From the NCBI RefSeq assembly GCF_014190805.1, contig NZ_JACHVQ010000001.1, positions 1,302,001-1,366,000 on the forward strand: a stretch of 64,000 bases of DNA, in the 5' to 3' direction. Below, piece by piece: positions 25,721 through 34,213 of this stretch (positions within the stretch are counted from its first letter, which is position 1; each line of letters begins with the position of its first letter). The position numbers and the translations under genes are program-made. The stretch comes from Flexivirga oryzae (lineage in GTDB: Bacteria; Actinomycetota; Actinomycetes; Actinomycetales; Dermatophilaceae). The notes under the pieces are model-generated. The model was not told where the DNA came from, ran no database searches, and worked only from the letters and a program-made list of their open reading frames with translations.

Positions 25721-25973
25721 TTACCATTGACTTACCGACTGGTCCGGCGTGAGCCGGTCCGGTGTGCAAGAGAAGCGGAAGCTTCCACCTCGCGCGGCAG
25801 GCATGCCGCCAGGTCCGGTCCAGTGATGAGTGGTCACCGCTGACGTCATACGACGGCTCGGTGACCACGTCACCATTGTGCTGCAGGCTGAGGCTTCTCG
25901 AGCACCCTCTGGGTGACGAGGAGCCTTTCTTCGTTTCCCGCAGCAGCATCGAACACGAATGAAGGAGCTTCAC
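25721..25973 (+). promoter_or_regulatory. infC promoter and untranslated leader
   Basis: About 250 bases without a gene ahead of infC. A TTGACT at 25727-25732 is a possible -35 element, though no convincing -10 follows. Near-inverted GGTCCGGC-GTGA-GCCGGTCC (about 25741-25760) and later G/C-rich arms could fold. Long structured leaders regulated by ribosomal protein binding precede infC-rpmI-rplT in several phyla; whether this one acts that way is unknown. Confidence 0.45.
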
Positions 25974-26561
25974 ATCAGCGCTGAGCCTCGTATCAACGAC
26001 CGCATCCGGGTTCCGGAGGTGCGGTTGGTTGGGCCGAACGGAGAGCAGGTCGGCATCGTGCGCGTCGAGGACGCGCTGCGGCTGGCCGCCGAAGCAGACC
26101 TCGACCTGGTCGAGGTCGCACCCCAGGCCAAGCCGCCCGTGGCGAAACTCATGGACTACGGCAAGTTCAAGTACGAAGCCGCCATGAAGGCCCGCGAGTC
26201 GCGCAAGAACCAGGTCAACACCGTCATCAAGGAGATCAAGCTCCGCCCGAAGATCGACCCGCACGACTACGGCACCAAGAAAGGCCACGTCGAGCGGTTC
26301 CTGTCGGCGGGCGACAAGGTCAAGGTGACGATCATGTTCCGCGGGCGTGAGCAGTCCCGCCCGGAGCTCGGCTTCCGGCTGCTGCAGCGGCTCGCCGACG
26401 ACGTCCAGGAGCTGGGCTTCGTGGAGAGCGCGCCCAAGCAGGACGGCCGCAACATGATCATGGTGCTCGGACCGACCAAGAAGAAGGCGGAGGCACGGGC
26501 CGAGGGCCGGCGCCGCCGCGAGAAGGCGCAAGCGGAGCAGACCGCGAGCGCCGAAGCCTGA
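25974..26561 (+). CDS. infC: Translation initiation factor IF-3
   Basis: IF-3 binds the 30S subunit, prevents premature 50S joining and proofreads the initiation codon. The N-domain (ISAEPRINDRIRVPEVRLVG), the lysine-rich linker and the C-domain (MFRGREQSRPELGF; KQDGRNMIMVLGP) are intact, with a charged tail. The best start is the AUC at 25974: AAGGAG lies at 25962-25967, 6 bases before it, and homology begins there. An ATG at 25959 runs through the Shine-Dalgarno itself and would add five residues. A rare start codon read through IF-3 shortage is the classic autoregulation of infC. rpmI follows after 88 bases. Confidence 0.95.
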   Translation: MSAEPRINDRIRVPEVRLVGPNGEQVGIVRVEDALRLAAEADLDLVEVAPQAKPPVAKLMDYGKFKYEAAMKARESRKNQVNTVIKEIKLRPKIDPHDYGTKKGHVERFLSAGDKVKVTIMFRGREQSRPELGFRLLQRLADDVQELGFVESAPKQDGRNMIMVLGPTKKKAEARAEGRRRREKAQAEQTASAEA

Positions 26562-26649
26562 GCCACCTCGCGCGCCCGTTGCGCGTGAGTTCGCAAGCCA
26601 GCCCTGCCCTACGGCGGGCGGGTACGTCACGTAACGAAGGAGTTCGGCG

Positions 26650-26844
26650 ATGCCGAAGATGAAGACCCACAGCGGCGCCAAGAAGCGCTTCAAGATCAGC
26701 GGGTCCGGCAAGGTCATCCGGCAGCGTGCACGCCACGTGCACAAGTTCCAGGAGCGCACCAGCAGCCAGGCCCGCCGCCTGGTGCCCAACGTCGAGGCGT
26801 CGGCCCCCGACAGCAAGAAGATCAAGAAGCTGCTGGGCAAGTAA
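26650..26844 (+). CDS. rpmI: 50S ribosomal protein L35
   Basis: A 64-residue basic protein with the family N-terminus MPKMKTHSGAKKRFK and ending KKIKKLLGK. The ATG follows GAAGGAG at good spacing. It is the middle gene of the conserved infC-rpmI-rplT unit. Confidence 0.98.
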   Translation: MPKMKTHSGAKKRFKISGSGKVIRQRARHVHKFQERTSSQARRLVPNVEASAPDSKKIKKLLGK

Positions 26845-26887
26845 GCCCCGCTTCACTCAAATCCACACGTACTAGAAGGAGATTCAC

Positions 26888-27277
26888 GTGGCACGCGTGA
26901 AGCGGGCGGTCAACGCCCAGAAGAAGCGCCGCACCGTTCTGGAGCAGGCGAGCGGCTACCGCGGACAGCGTTCGCGCCTGTACCGCAAGGCCAAGGAGCA
27001 GGTCACCCACAGCCTCGGCTACAGCTACCGCGACCGTCGCGCCCGCAAGGGTGACTTCCGTCGCCTGTGGATCCAGCGCATCAACGCCGGTGCCCGCGCC
27101 AACGGCATGACCTACAACCGGTTCATCCAGGGGCTGAAGGCCGCCGAGGTCGAGGTCGACCGTCGCATGCTGGCCGAGCTGGCCGTCAACGACGCCGCCG
27201 CCTTCACCGCGCTGGTGGAGATCGCCAAGGCCAACGTGCCCTCGACCACCGACGCGAAGGCCGACTCGGTCGCCTGA
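26888..27277 (+). CDS. rplT: 50S ribosomal protein L20
   Basis: A 129-residue protein that binds 23S rRNA early in 50S assembly. The N-terminal RNA-binding extension starts ARVKRAVNAQKKRRTVLEQA, and the globular part has RLWIQRINAGAR and YNRFIQGLK. The start is GTG with AAGGAG upstream. A short Ala-rich tail (TTDAKADSVA) follows the conserved end. Confidence 0.98.
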   Translation: MARVKRAVNAQKKRRTVLEQASGYRGQRSRLYRKAKEQVTHSLGYSYRDRRARKGDFRRLWIQRINAGARANGMTYNRFIQGLKAAEVEVDRRMLAELAVNDAAAFTALVEIAKANVPSTTDAKADSVA

Positions 27278-27317
27278 CCGAGCACCCAAGGCATTCTCGA
27301 ACGCCGGCCGAGCCGCT

Positions 27318-28115
27318 TTGTCCGTCCTCACCAACCCCCGCGCGGAGCGGGTGAAGGCGGTCCGGGCGCTCGGCCGGCGTTCTGCGCGTCAACGCGCGGG
27401 GCGCTTCGTCGTCGACGGCCCGCAGGGCGTGCGCGAGGTGCTCCGGTTCGCTCCCGGCACGGTCGTCGAGGTGTATGTCGAGGGCTCGGCGCAGGGCCGG
27501 CACGGCGACCTGATCGACGCTGCGCGGAGCGCGAACCTGCCTGTCCACCAGTGCGATACGGCCGTCATGTCGGCCCTGGTCGACACCCAGCACCCCCAGG
27601 GCATCGTCGCCGTGTGCCGGCCGGTCGACGTCCCGGTCGCCGACGCGTTGGCGGCCGCTGACGGCTTCGTCGTCGTGCTCGCGCACGTGCGTGATCCCGG
27701 CAACGCCGGGACCGTCATACGCTCCGCCGACGCCGCGGGGGCCCGAGCGGTCATCCTGTCCGACGCGAGCGTCGACCTCTACAACCCCAAGGTGGTGCGG
27801 TCGACGGCGGGTTCGCTGTGGCATCTGCCGATCGCCCTCGGCGGCGACGTCCCCGGGCTGATCGCGGCATGCCGGGCCCGCGGCCGCCGGGTCCTGGCGG
27901 CGGACGGCGCAGGCACCACGTTGCTGCCCGCGGCCGACCTGTCCGGACCGCACGCCTGGTTGATGGGCAACGAGGCGTGGGGACTCGACGAGGAGATCCG
28001 CGGACTCGCCGACGACGTGGTGCGCGTGCCGATCCACGGGCACGCCGAGTCGTTGAACCTCGCACTCGCCGCCACGGTGTGCATGTACGCCAGCGCCGAC
28101 CGGGCCACGTCATGA
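27318..28115 (+). CDS. TrmH/SpoU family RNA 2'-O-methyltransferase
   Basis: A SPOUT-class methyltransferase of 265 residues. An N-terminal L30e-like substrate-binding domain (about 1-100) is followed by the three SpoU motifs: DPGNAGTVIRSADAAG, LMGNEAWGLDEE and VPIHGHAESLNLALAATVCMY, which form the knotted SAM site. Its position right after rplT is conserved in actinobacteria (tsnR-like genes), pointing to a 23S rRNA target. The start is read as the TTG at 27318, 40 bases after rplT; no strong ribosome binding site is seen. The stop overlaps the next ATG. Confidence 0.93.
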   Translation: MSVLTNPRAERVKAVRALGRRSARQRAGRFVVDGPQGVREVLRFAPGTVVEVYVEGSAQGRHGDLIDAARSANLPVHQCDTAVMSALVDTQHPQGIVAVCRPVDVPVADALAAADGFVVVLAHVRDPGNAGTVIRSADAAGARAVILSDASVDLYNPKVVRSTAGSLWHLPIALGGDVPGLIAACRARGRRVLAADGAGTTLLPAADLSGPHAWLMGNEAWGLDEEIRGLADDVVRVPIHGHAESLNLALAATVCMYASADRATS

Positions 28116-29230
28116 GTTCCCTCGGGGACCGAGGTCCCGGGCAACCCGGCGGTGCACCGGACGGGGTGGAGCCCGAGCTTGCGCTGGTGCTCTACCGGGC
28201 GCTGCTGGAGCAGCTGCCCGAGGGCGTGGTCGTGGCCGATGCCGAACGCAAGCTCGTGCTCGTCAACCGGCGTGCCGAGCGCCTCACCGGGATCCGGCTC
28301 ACCGACCGGCTCGGCGCGGACGTCCGCGACGTGCTGCCACTCACCGGTGTCGACGGCCGTTCCTACTGGGCGACCGACGACCCCTGGGGTGGGCTGCGCA
28401 CCCGCAGCGGTTCACCCGAGCAGCGGCTGGTGCTCCCCGGGGGTCGAAGCGTGCTGGTCGCGACGCGGCACGTGCGCAGCGGCGCCCAGCGCACCCTGCA
28501 GTGGCTGGTGATGACGATGCGCAGCACGACCGTTCGCGACCGCATCGAGGCCGAGACGGCTGCGTTGGTGACGACCGTCGCGCACGAGTTGCGCTCGCCA
28601 CTCGGTGCCGTGCGCGGCTTCTCCCACACGCTGCGCAACCGCTGGACCCAGCTGCGCGACGATCAGAAGCTGTGGATGGTGGCGGCCATCGAGGCGGACG
28701 CCGCGCGGCTGGAGCGCCAGGTGGCGGAGCTGCTCGACATCTCCCGCATCGATGCCGGCAGATTGGTTCTGAACCTCCGCCAGGTCGATCTGCTGGCGCA
28801 ACTGGACGCCGCGATCGAGCGGATGGAGTCCGCCGCCACCGATTCGGGTCCGTTCCGAGTCCTCAGCGCCGACAGCGAGGTGCCGCTGCAGGCGGACCCC
28901 GACCGACTCACCCAGATCCTGTCCAACCTGCTGGAGAACGCAGTCCGGCACGGCGGCGGTCCGGTCACGATCACCGTCGAACAGCGCAGCGGCAGCGTCC
29001 GGTTCGACGTCTCCGATGACGGGCCCGGCATCGCACCCGAGCACCGGGCACTGGTCTTCTCCCGCTTCTGGCAGGCGCGGGGACGCCACGGCGGCAACGG
29101 TCTCGGTCTGTATGTCGTGCACGGCCTGGTGCGCGCGCACGGTGGCACGATCGAAGTGCTGGACCGGGCGGACGGCGCGACGTTTCGGGTGACGCTGCCG
29201 GCGGACGGTGGGCCGCAGGCGAGCGCCTGA
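28112..29230 (+). CDS. Soluble PAS-domain histidine kinase, no adjacent regulator
   Basis: The 372-residue kinase has no membrane segment. A PAS domain spans about 25-140 (EQLPEGVVVADAERKLVLVN). The H box is TVAHELRSPLGAVRGF with His158, the N box ILSNLLENAVRHGG, then DDGPGIAPEH and GNGLGLYVVHGL, so it should be catalytically competent. It is coupled to the methyltransferase gene by an ATGA overlap. No response regulator gene is near, so the partner is encoded elsewhere. The signal is unknown; a cytoplasmic cue through the PAS pocket is likely. Confidence 0.92.
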   Translation: MSSLGDRGPGQPGGAPDGVEPELALVLYRALLEQLPEGVVVADAERKLVLVNRRAERLTGIRLTDRLGADVRDVLPLTGVDGRSYWATDDPWGGLRTRSGSPEQRLVLPGGRSVLVATRHVRSGAQRTLQWLVMTMRSTTVRDRIEAETAALVTTVAHELRSPLGAVRGFSHTLRNRWTQLRDDQKLWMVAAIEADAARLERQVAELLDISRIDAGRLVLNLRQVDLLAQLDAAIERMESAATDSGPFRVLSADSEVPLQADPDRLTQILSNLLENAVRHGGGPVTITVEQRSGSVRFDVSDDGPGIAPEHRALVFSRFWQARGRHGGNGLGLYVVHGLVRAHGGTIEVLDRADGATFRVTLPADGGPQASA

Positions 29231-29263
29231 ACTGTTCGGACAACGGTGTGACCGGATCGGGGT

Positions 29264-29309
29264 CCCCGCGAAGTATCGGAGGAGCGCAGCGGAGGAGAAC
29301 TTCGTGGGG
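29264..29309 (+). promoter_or_regulatory. Long hairpin in the pheS leader
   Basis: CCCCGCGAAGT (29264-29274) pairs with ACTTCGTGGGG (29299-29309) over 11 bp including one G-U pair; the loop carries GGAGGAGCGCAGCGGAGGAG. It ends 19 bases before the pheS start. It could end transcription of the kinase gene or affect pheS translation, but it is not a T-box. The loop resembles words in common actinobacterial intergenic repeats. Confidence 0.5.
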
Positions 29310-29328
29310 TGATTTAGACTTGGGCAGC

Positions 29329-30423
29329 GTGTCAGGTCCCAACACGTCATACGATCCCGTCGAGGTGGCCGCCCTCGACCCCGGTGCCATCGAGCAAGCC
29401 GTCCAGGATGCCCTGGCCGCGTTCGCCGCGGCGGGCACCCTCGAGGAGCTGAAGGTCGCTCGGACGGCGCACCAGGGGGACAAGAGCCCGCTCGCACTCG
29501 CCAACCGCGAGATCGGTGCGCTCCCGCCTTCGGCGAAGGCGGAGGCGGGCAAGCGGGTCGGCCAAGCACGTGGTCAGGTCGGCGCCGCCCTGAAGGAGCG
29601 GCAGGCGCAACTGGAGGCCGAACGGGACGAGCGCATCCTCGTCGAGGAGGCCGTCGACGTCACGATGGTGCCCGCTCGCCGGCCGCTCGGTCGGCGCCAC
29701 CCGGTCGAACTGATGGGTGAGCGCATCGCCGACCTGCTGGTCGGGATGGGCTGGGAGATCGCCGAAGGGCCCGAGATCGAGGCCGAGTGGTTCAACTTCG
29801 ACGCGCTGAACTTCGACGTCGACCACCCCGCCCGGCAGATGCAGGACACGTTCTACATCGCGCCCGAGGACAGCGGCCTCGTGCTGCGCACCCACACCTC
29901 GCCGGTGCAGGCGCGTTCACTGTTGGAACGCGGGGTGCCGCTGTACGTCGGGTGCATCGGCCGCGTCTTCCGCACCGACGACCTGGACGCGACCCACATG
30001 CCGGCGTTCCACCAGATCGAGGGCATCGCGGTCGACAAGGGCATCACCATGGCGCACCTGAAGGGCACGCTCGACCGGATGGCGAGTGAACTCTTCGGCG
30101 AAGGCATCACGACGCGGCTGCGCCCGTCGTTCTTCCCGTTCACCGAGCCGTCCGCCGAGATGGACCTGCGCTGCTTCGTGTGCCGTGGCACGGACCCGGA
30201 GTGCCGGTCCTGCAGCGGCACCGGCTGGATCGAATGGGGCGGTTGCGGCATGGTCAACCGCAACGTGTTGCGGGCGTGCGGGGTCGATCCGGACGTCTAC
30301 ACCGGATTCGCCTTCGGGATGGGCATCGACAGGGCACTGCAGTTCCGCACCGGGCAGTCGGACATGCGGGAGCTGATCGAGGGCGACGTGCGTTTCGACG
30401 CGCAGTTCGGGATGGAGATCTGA
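29329..30423 (+). CDS. pheS: Phenylalanine-tRNA ligase alpha subunit
   Basis: Catalytic subunit of the (alpha-beta)2 class II enzyme that charges tRNA-Phe. The 364 residues comprise an N-terminal coiled coil (about 15-100) and the catalytic core with FDALNFDVDHPARQMQDTFY, motif 2 (GCIGRVFRTDDLDATHMPAFHQIEG) and motif 3 (GFAFGMGIDR). A four-cysteine insert (CFVCRGTDPECRSC) sits before GWIEWGGCGMV, as in a subset of bacterial PheS. The GTG start gives a normal N-terminus; the frame is open upstream. Its stop shares one base with the pheT ATG. Confidence 0.97.
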   Translation: MSGPNTSYDPVEVAALDPGAIEQAVQDALAAFAAAGTLEELKVARTAHQGDKSPLALANREIGALPPSAKAEAGKRVGQARGQVGAALKERQAQLEAERDERILVEEAVDVTMVPARRPLGRRHPVELMGERIADLLVGMGWEIAEGPEIEAEWFNFDALNFDVDHPARQMQDTFYIAPEDSGLVLRTHTSPVQARSLLERGVPLYVGCIGRVFRTDDLDATHMPAFHQIEGIAVDKGITMAHLKGTLDRMASELFGEGITTRLRPSFFPFTEPSAEMDLRCFVCRGTDPECRSCSGTGWIEWGGCGMVNRNVLRACGVDPDVYTGFAFGMGIDRALQFRTGQSDMRELIEGDVRFDAQFGMEI

Positions 30424-32951
30424 TGCGGATTCCGTTGGATTGGCTGGGGGAGTATGCCGAGCTGGCCGCCGGTGCGACCGGGGCCGACGTCGCGGCGACG
30501 CTGGTGCGGGTCGGCCTCGAGGAGGAGGGCCTGCACGGCGGCGAGGTCACCGGGCCGCTCGTCGTGGGCAGGGTCCGCACCATGGAGCCCGAGCCGCAGA
30601 AGAACGGCAAGACGATCAACTGGTGCACGGTCGACGTCGGCGACGCCAACGGGACCGGCGAACCGCAGGGCATCGTCTGCGGCGCGCACAACTTCGCGCC
30701 GGGCGACTTCGTGGTGGTGGTGCTTCCCGGTGCGGAACTTCCCGGCGGGTTCGCGATCTCGGCGCGCAAGACCTACGGTCACGTCTCGGCCGGCATGATC
30801 TGCGCAGCGGACGAGCTGGGGCTGCCGGACGACGGGTCCGGCGGCATCATCCGTCTCGCGGAGCGGGTGCCCGGTGTCCCGCTGACGCCGGGCCAGGACG
30901 TCATACCACTGCTCGGCCTGGACCGTGAGACCGTCGAGATCAACGTCACGCCCGACCGGGGTTACTGCTTCGCGATCCGTGGGGTGGCGCGCGAATACGC
31001 ACTGTCCAAGGACATTCCGTTCACCGACCCGACGGCGAAGCTCGGTGCCGCCGCTCCCTCGGACAACGCTGAGGGGCACCCGGTCCGCATCGAGGACGCT
31101 GCACCGCTGCGTGGCACGGTCGGCTGTGACCGCTTCGTGGCTCGCACCGTGCGCGGGGTCGATGTCGCGGCACCGACGCCCGCCTGGATGGCGACACGGC
31201 TGACCGAGGCGGGTATGCGACCCATCTCGCTTCCGGTCGACATCACCAACTACGTGATGCTCGGTCTGGGGCAGCCGTTGCACGCCTACGATCTGGCCAC
31301 CATCGACGGGCCGATCGTCGTGCGTCGCGCGCGGGACGGCGAGACGTTGAAAACGCTTGACGGCCAGGAGCGTTCGCTCTTCCCCGAAGACCTCTTGATC
31401 ACCGACGACGGTGAGCGTGGCCTCGGCATCGCGGGTGTCATGGGCGGTTTCGACTCCGAGGTGAGCGACTCCACGACCGACCTGTTGATCGAGGGAGCCC
31501 ATTTCGACCCGATCACCGTGGCGCGCTCGGCGCGTCGGCACAAGCTGCCGTCGGAGGCCTCGCGTCGCTTCGAGCGCGGCGTCGACCCGCAGCTCGCGCC
31601 GGCAGCTGTCGAACTCGTCGTGCAGTTGCTCGTGGAGTTCGGCGGCGGCACCGCCGACGCGGGTGTCACGGACGTCGACAACACCGCGGAAGCTGCAGGG
31701 GTCGACTTCGATCCAGCGCTGGCTTCCTCGCTGGTCGGCATGTCGTACTCCGACGAGCAGGTCGCCAAGGTGCTGCAGGACGTCGGGTGCGAGATCGACT
31801 CGACCTCGGTGCCCTGGCATGTGACGGCACCGTCGTGGCGGCCCGACCTGCAGACCGGGCCGGACCTCGTCGAGGAAGTGGCCCGCGTGGTCGGATACGA
31901 CAAGATCCCGTCGGTGCTGCCGACCCCGCCCGGTGGCCGTGGCCTCACGCACGCCCAGCAGGTCCGCCGACTGGTGACCGATGTGCTGGCGGCGGAAGGG
32001 TTCTGCGAGATCTGGTCGGCGCCGTTCGTCAGCGATGAACGGCACGAGGCGATGGGCTGGCCGGCGGACGCGGCGCGTGCCCGGACGGTGCGGATCGCGA
32101 ACCCGCTCTCCGAGGAGCAACCGCTGATGCGGATCTCGGTCCTGTCGACGATGGTCGACGCGCTCAAGCGCAACGTCGCCCGTGGCATCAAGGACGTGGC
32201 AATCTTCGAGCAGGGTCTGGTCGTGGCGTTGGAGGACGGTCAACAGCCTGCTCCGACCTCGCCGGTAGGGGTGTTCCCGGGGCCGGAGGCGCTGACCCGG
32301 ATCCGTGCCGCCGTGCCGCCGCAGCCACGCCACATCGGCCTGCTCATGGCCGGTGAGGTGGAGCGCAGCGGCTGGTGGGGCGCGGGCAGGCAGGCGGAGT
32401 GGAGCGATGCTGCCGCTGCCGTCCGCAGCATCGCGGAGGCGCTGGCAGTTCCGCTGGTGGCGGGCGCGGATGACGTGGCGCCATACCACCCGGGCCGGTG
32501 CGCGAAGTTCACCCTGCCCGACGGCACACTCGTCGGACACGCGGGAGAGTTGCACCCGAAGGTCGTGCAGCGGCTCGGCCTGCCCGCGCGCACAGTGGGT
32601 GCTGAGATCGACCTCGACGTGCTGATCGCGGTGAGCGACCAGGCAGTCCGCTCGACCCAGATCAGCACGATGCCGCTGGCGAGCAGCGATGTCGCTCTCG
32701 TGGTGGATCGCGAGGTCACGGCGGCAGCAGTGGAGTCCGCGCTCCGAGAGGGAGCGGGTCCGTTGCTGGAGTCGATCGTGCTCTTCGACGCCTACCAAGG
32801 TGATCAGGCGGGAGAGGGGAAGAAGTCACTCGCCTACCGGATGGGGTTCCGGGCGGCCGACCGGACTCTGAAGACCGAGGAGGTCAACGCCGCGAGGGAC
32901 GCTGCAGTGGTCGCCGCGGCGGCGGCCACCGGCGCCGTTCAGCGCGCCTGA
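30423..32951 (+). CDS. pheT: Phenylalanine-tRNA ligase beta subunit
   Basis: The 842-residue beta subunit has the expected parts: an N-terminal tRNA-binding (EMAP-like) domain at about 40-155 (VVGRVRTMEPEPQKNGKT), the B3/B4 editing domain (about 210-400, with LPVDITNYVMLGLGQPLHAYDL), the B5 domain, a catalytic-like domain, and the C-terminal ferredoxin-fold anticodon-binding domain ending FRAADRTLKTEEVN. It hydrolyses Tyr-tRNA-Phe as well as binding tRNA. It is coupled to pheS and followed at once by module cluster D. Confidence 0.97.
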   Translation: MRIPLDWLGEYAELAAGATGADVAATLVRVGLEEEGLHGGEVTGPLVVGRVRTMEPEPQKNGKTINWCTVDVGDANGTGEPQGIVCGAHNFAPGDFVVVVLPGAELPGGFAISARKTYGHVSAGMICAADELGLPDDGSGGIIRLAERVPGVPLTPGQDVIPLLGLDRETVEINVTPDRGYCFAIRGVAREYALSKDIPFTDPTAKLGAAAPSDNAEGHPVRIEDAAPLRGTVGCDRFVARTVRGVDVAAPTPAWMATRLTEAGMRPISLPVDITNYVMLGLGQPLHAYDLATIDGPIVVRRARDGETLKTLDGQERSLFPEDLLITDDGERGLGIAGVMGGFDSEVSDSTTDLLIEGAHFDPITVARSARRHKLPSEASRRFERGVDPQLAPAAVELVVQLLVEFGGGTADAGVTDVDNTAEAAGVDFDPALASSLVGMSYSDEQVAKVLQDVGCEIDSTSVPWHVTAPSWRPDLQTGPDLVEEVARVVGYDKIPSVLPTPPGGRGLTHAQQVRRLVTDVLAAEGFCEIWSAPFVSDERHEAMGWPADAARARTVRIANPLSEEQPLMRISVLSTMVDALKRNVARGIKDVAIFEQGLVVALEDGQQPAPTSPVGVFPGPEALTRIRAAVPPQPRHIGLLMAGEVERSGWWGAGRQAEWSDAAAAVRSIAEALAVPLVAGADDVAPYHPGRCAKFTLPDGTLVGHAGELHPKVVQRLGLPARTVGAEIDLDVLIAVSDQAVRSTQISTMPLASSDVALVVDREVTAAAVESALREGAGPLLESIVLFDAYQGDQAGEGKKSLAYRMGFRAADRTLKTEEVNAARDAAVVAAAAATGAVQRA

Positions 32952-33052
32952 CCGAGAGGCCCAGCAACCACCGACAGGGCACGTAATGCACCGGCTTGCG
33001 GGCCGGATCGCGGTGCATTTCGTGTCCGCTCGGTGCCGTTCGTGTCCTCTCG
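32952..33052. repeat. Module cluster, site D, with hairpin
   Basis: Two plus-oriented modules, 32952-32967 (CCGAGAGGCCCAGCAA) and 32971-32986 (CCGACAGGGCACGTAA), face two inverted ones, 33018-33033 and 33039-33052. D2 and D3 extend to a stem of about 23 bp with several mismatches (32971-32993 with 33011-33033). It starts on the base after the pheT stop and probably ends that operon. Confidence 0.8.
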
Positions 33053-33069
33053 AGAGTGGGCAGCATGAG

Positions 33070-33089
33070 TATGCGTAATCATGTATAGT
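33070..33089 (+). promoter_or_regulatory. ARG box overlapping the argC promoter
   Basis: TATGCGTAATCATGTATA (33070-33087) has the AT-rich imperfect palindrome of ArgR operators (near TATGCATAATTATGCATA). TATAGT at 33084-33089 is a good -10 element and overlaps the box, so ArgR-arginine binding would block RNA polymerase. No strong -35 is visible. Confidence 0.75.
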
Positions 33090-33090
33090 C

Positions 33091-34137
33091 ATGCAGGTGT
33101 TGTCAGTTGCAGTGGCCGGGGCCAGTGGCTATGCCGGCGGTGAGCTCCTTCGCCTGTTGATCGGGCATCCCGAGGTGTCGATCGGGGCGGTGACCGCTGC
33201 GTCGTCGGCGGGTGACCCGCTGGCACGACACCAGCCGCACCTGACTCCGTTGGCGGACCGGATCCTTGCGCCGACCACGGCGGGAACCCTGGCCGGGCAC
33301 GACGTCGTGTTCCTCGCGCTGCCGCACGGAGCCTCGGCGGCGATGGCCGGCGACCTCGCGGACGACGTGACCGTCATCGACTGCGGGGCCGATTTCCGTT
33401 TGTCGGATCCGCAGGCGTGGCAACAGTTCTACGGCAGCGAGCATGCCGGGACCTGGGCCTACGGCCTGCCGGAGTTGCTCGTCGAAGGTCGCACCAAACA
33501 GCGGGTGCAGCTCGCCGGTCAGTCGCACATCGCGGTGCCGGGCTGCTATCCGACGGCCTGCTCCTTGGCCCTTGCGCCGGCGTTCGCCGCCGGTCTGGCG
33601 AGCTCGGACGTCGTGATCGTCGCCGCCAGCGGGACCTCCGGCGCCGGCAAGTCGTTGAAGCCGCACCTGCTCGGGGCAGAGGTCATGGGCTCGATGAGTC
33701 CGTACGGTGTCGGCGGCGGACATCGGCATACGCCCGAGATCGACCAGAACCTCTCACGCGCCGCGGGGGTGCCCGTTGCCGTCTCGTTCACGCCGACGCT
33801 CGCACCGATGCCGCGTGGCATCCTGGCGACCTGCTCGGCCAAGCTGGCGCACGGTGTGACCGCCGAGTCGGTGCGCGCCGCCTATCAGCAGGCGTACGAC
33901 GAGGAGGCCTTCGTGCACTTGCTGCCCGAAGGCGCGTGGCCGTCCACCGGCGCGGTCCTGGGGTCCAACAACGTCCAGGTGCAGGTGGCGGTCGACGAGC
34001 GGGTGGGCCGGCTGATCGTGGTGGCCGCCGAGGACAACCTCACCAAGGGGACGGCCGGGGGAGCGGTGCAATGTCTCAACCTGGCACGGGGATTCGACGA
34101 AACGCTCGGTCTTCCCGTGACGGGCGTGGCACCGTGA
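33091..34137 (+). CDS. argC: N-acetyl-gamma-glutamyl-phosphate reductase
   Basis: Reduces N-acetylglutamyl phosphate with NADPH. Present are the nucleotide-binding GASGYAGGELLRLL (11-24) and the catalytic Cys in HIAVPGCYPTACSLAL. The 348-residue length is typical. Two starts are possible: ATG 33091 or GTG 33097. There is no Shine-Dalgarno, and the predicted -10 (33084-33089) places the transcript start at about 33096, so the mRNA is probably leaderless and begins at the GTG. First gene of argCJBDFR-H; ArgR-controlled by the box above. Confidence 0.96.
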   Translation: MQVLSVAVAGASGYAGGELLRLLIGHPEVSIGAVTAASSAGDPLARHQPHLTPLADRILAPTTAGTLAGHDVVFLALPHGASAAMAGDLADDVTVIDCGADFRLSDPQAWQQFYGSEHAGTWAYGLPELLVEGRTKQRVQLAGQSHIAVPGCYPTACSLALAPAFAAGLASSDVVIVAASGTSGAGKSLKPHLLGAEVMGSMSPYGVGGGHRHTPEIDQNLSRAAGVPVAVSFTPTLAPMPRGILATCSAKLAHGVTAESVRAAYQQAYDEEAFVHLLPEGAWPSTGAVLGSNNVQVQVAVDERVGRLIVVAAEDNLTKGTAGGAVQCLNLARGFDETLGLPVTGVAP

Positions 34138-34157
34138 TCCTGCACCCCGACCTCGCC

Positions 34158-34197
34158 GGTCGAGCAGGGTCGAGCAACGCGCCCCGTATCGACACCA
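34158..34197. repeat. Degenerate GGTCGAG...GTATCGA repeat between argC and argJ
   Basis: GGTCGAGCAG-GGTCGAGCAACG, then CCCCGTATCGACACC, resembles the unit at 1941-1982 with the same ends but a shortened, partly duplicated centre. It fills most of the 76-base argC-argJ gap. Confidence 0.5.
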
Positions 34198-34213
34198 CCG
34201 AAGGAGCGACAGC

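Noticed and set aside
30297..32798. Open frame of 833 codons antisense to pheST
   Set aside because: Entirely within pheT and the end of pheS on the other strand; composition is that of an antisense shadow.
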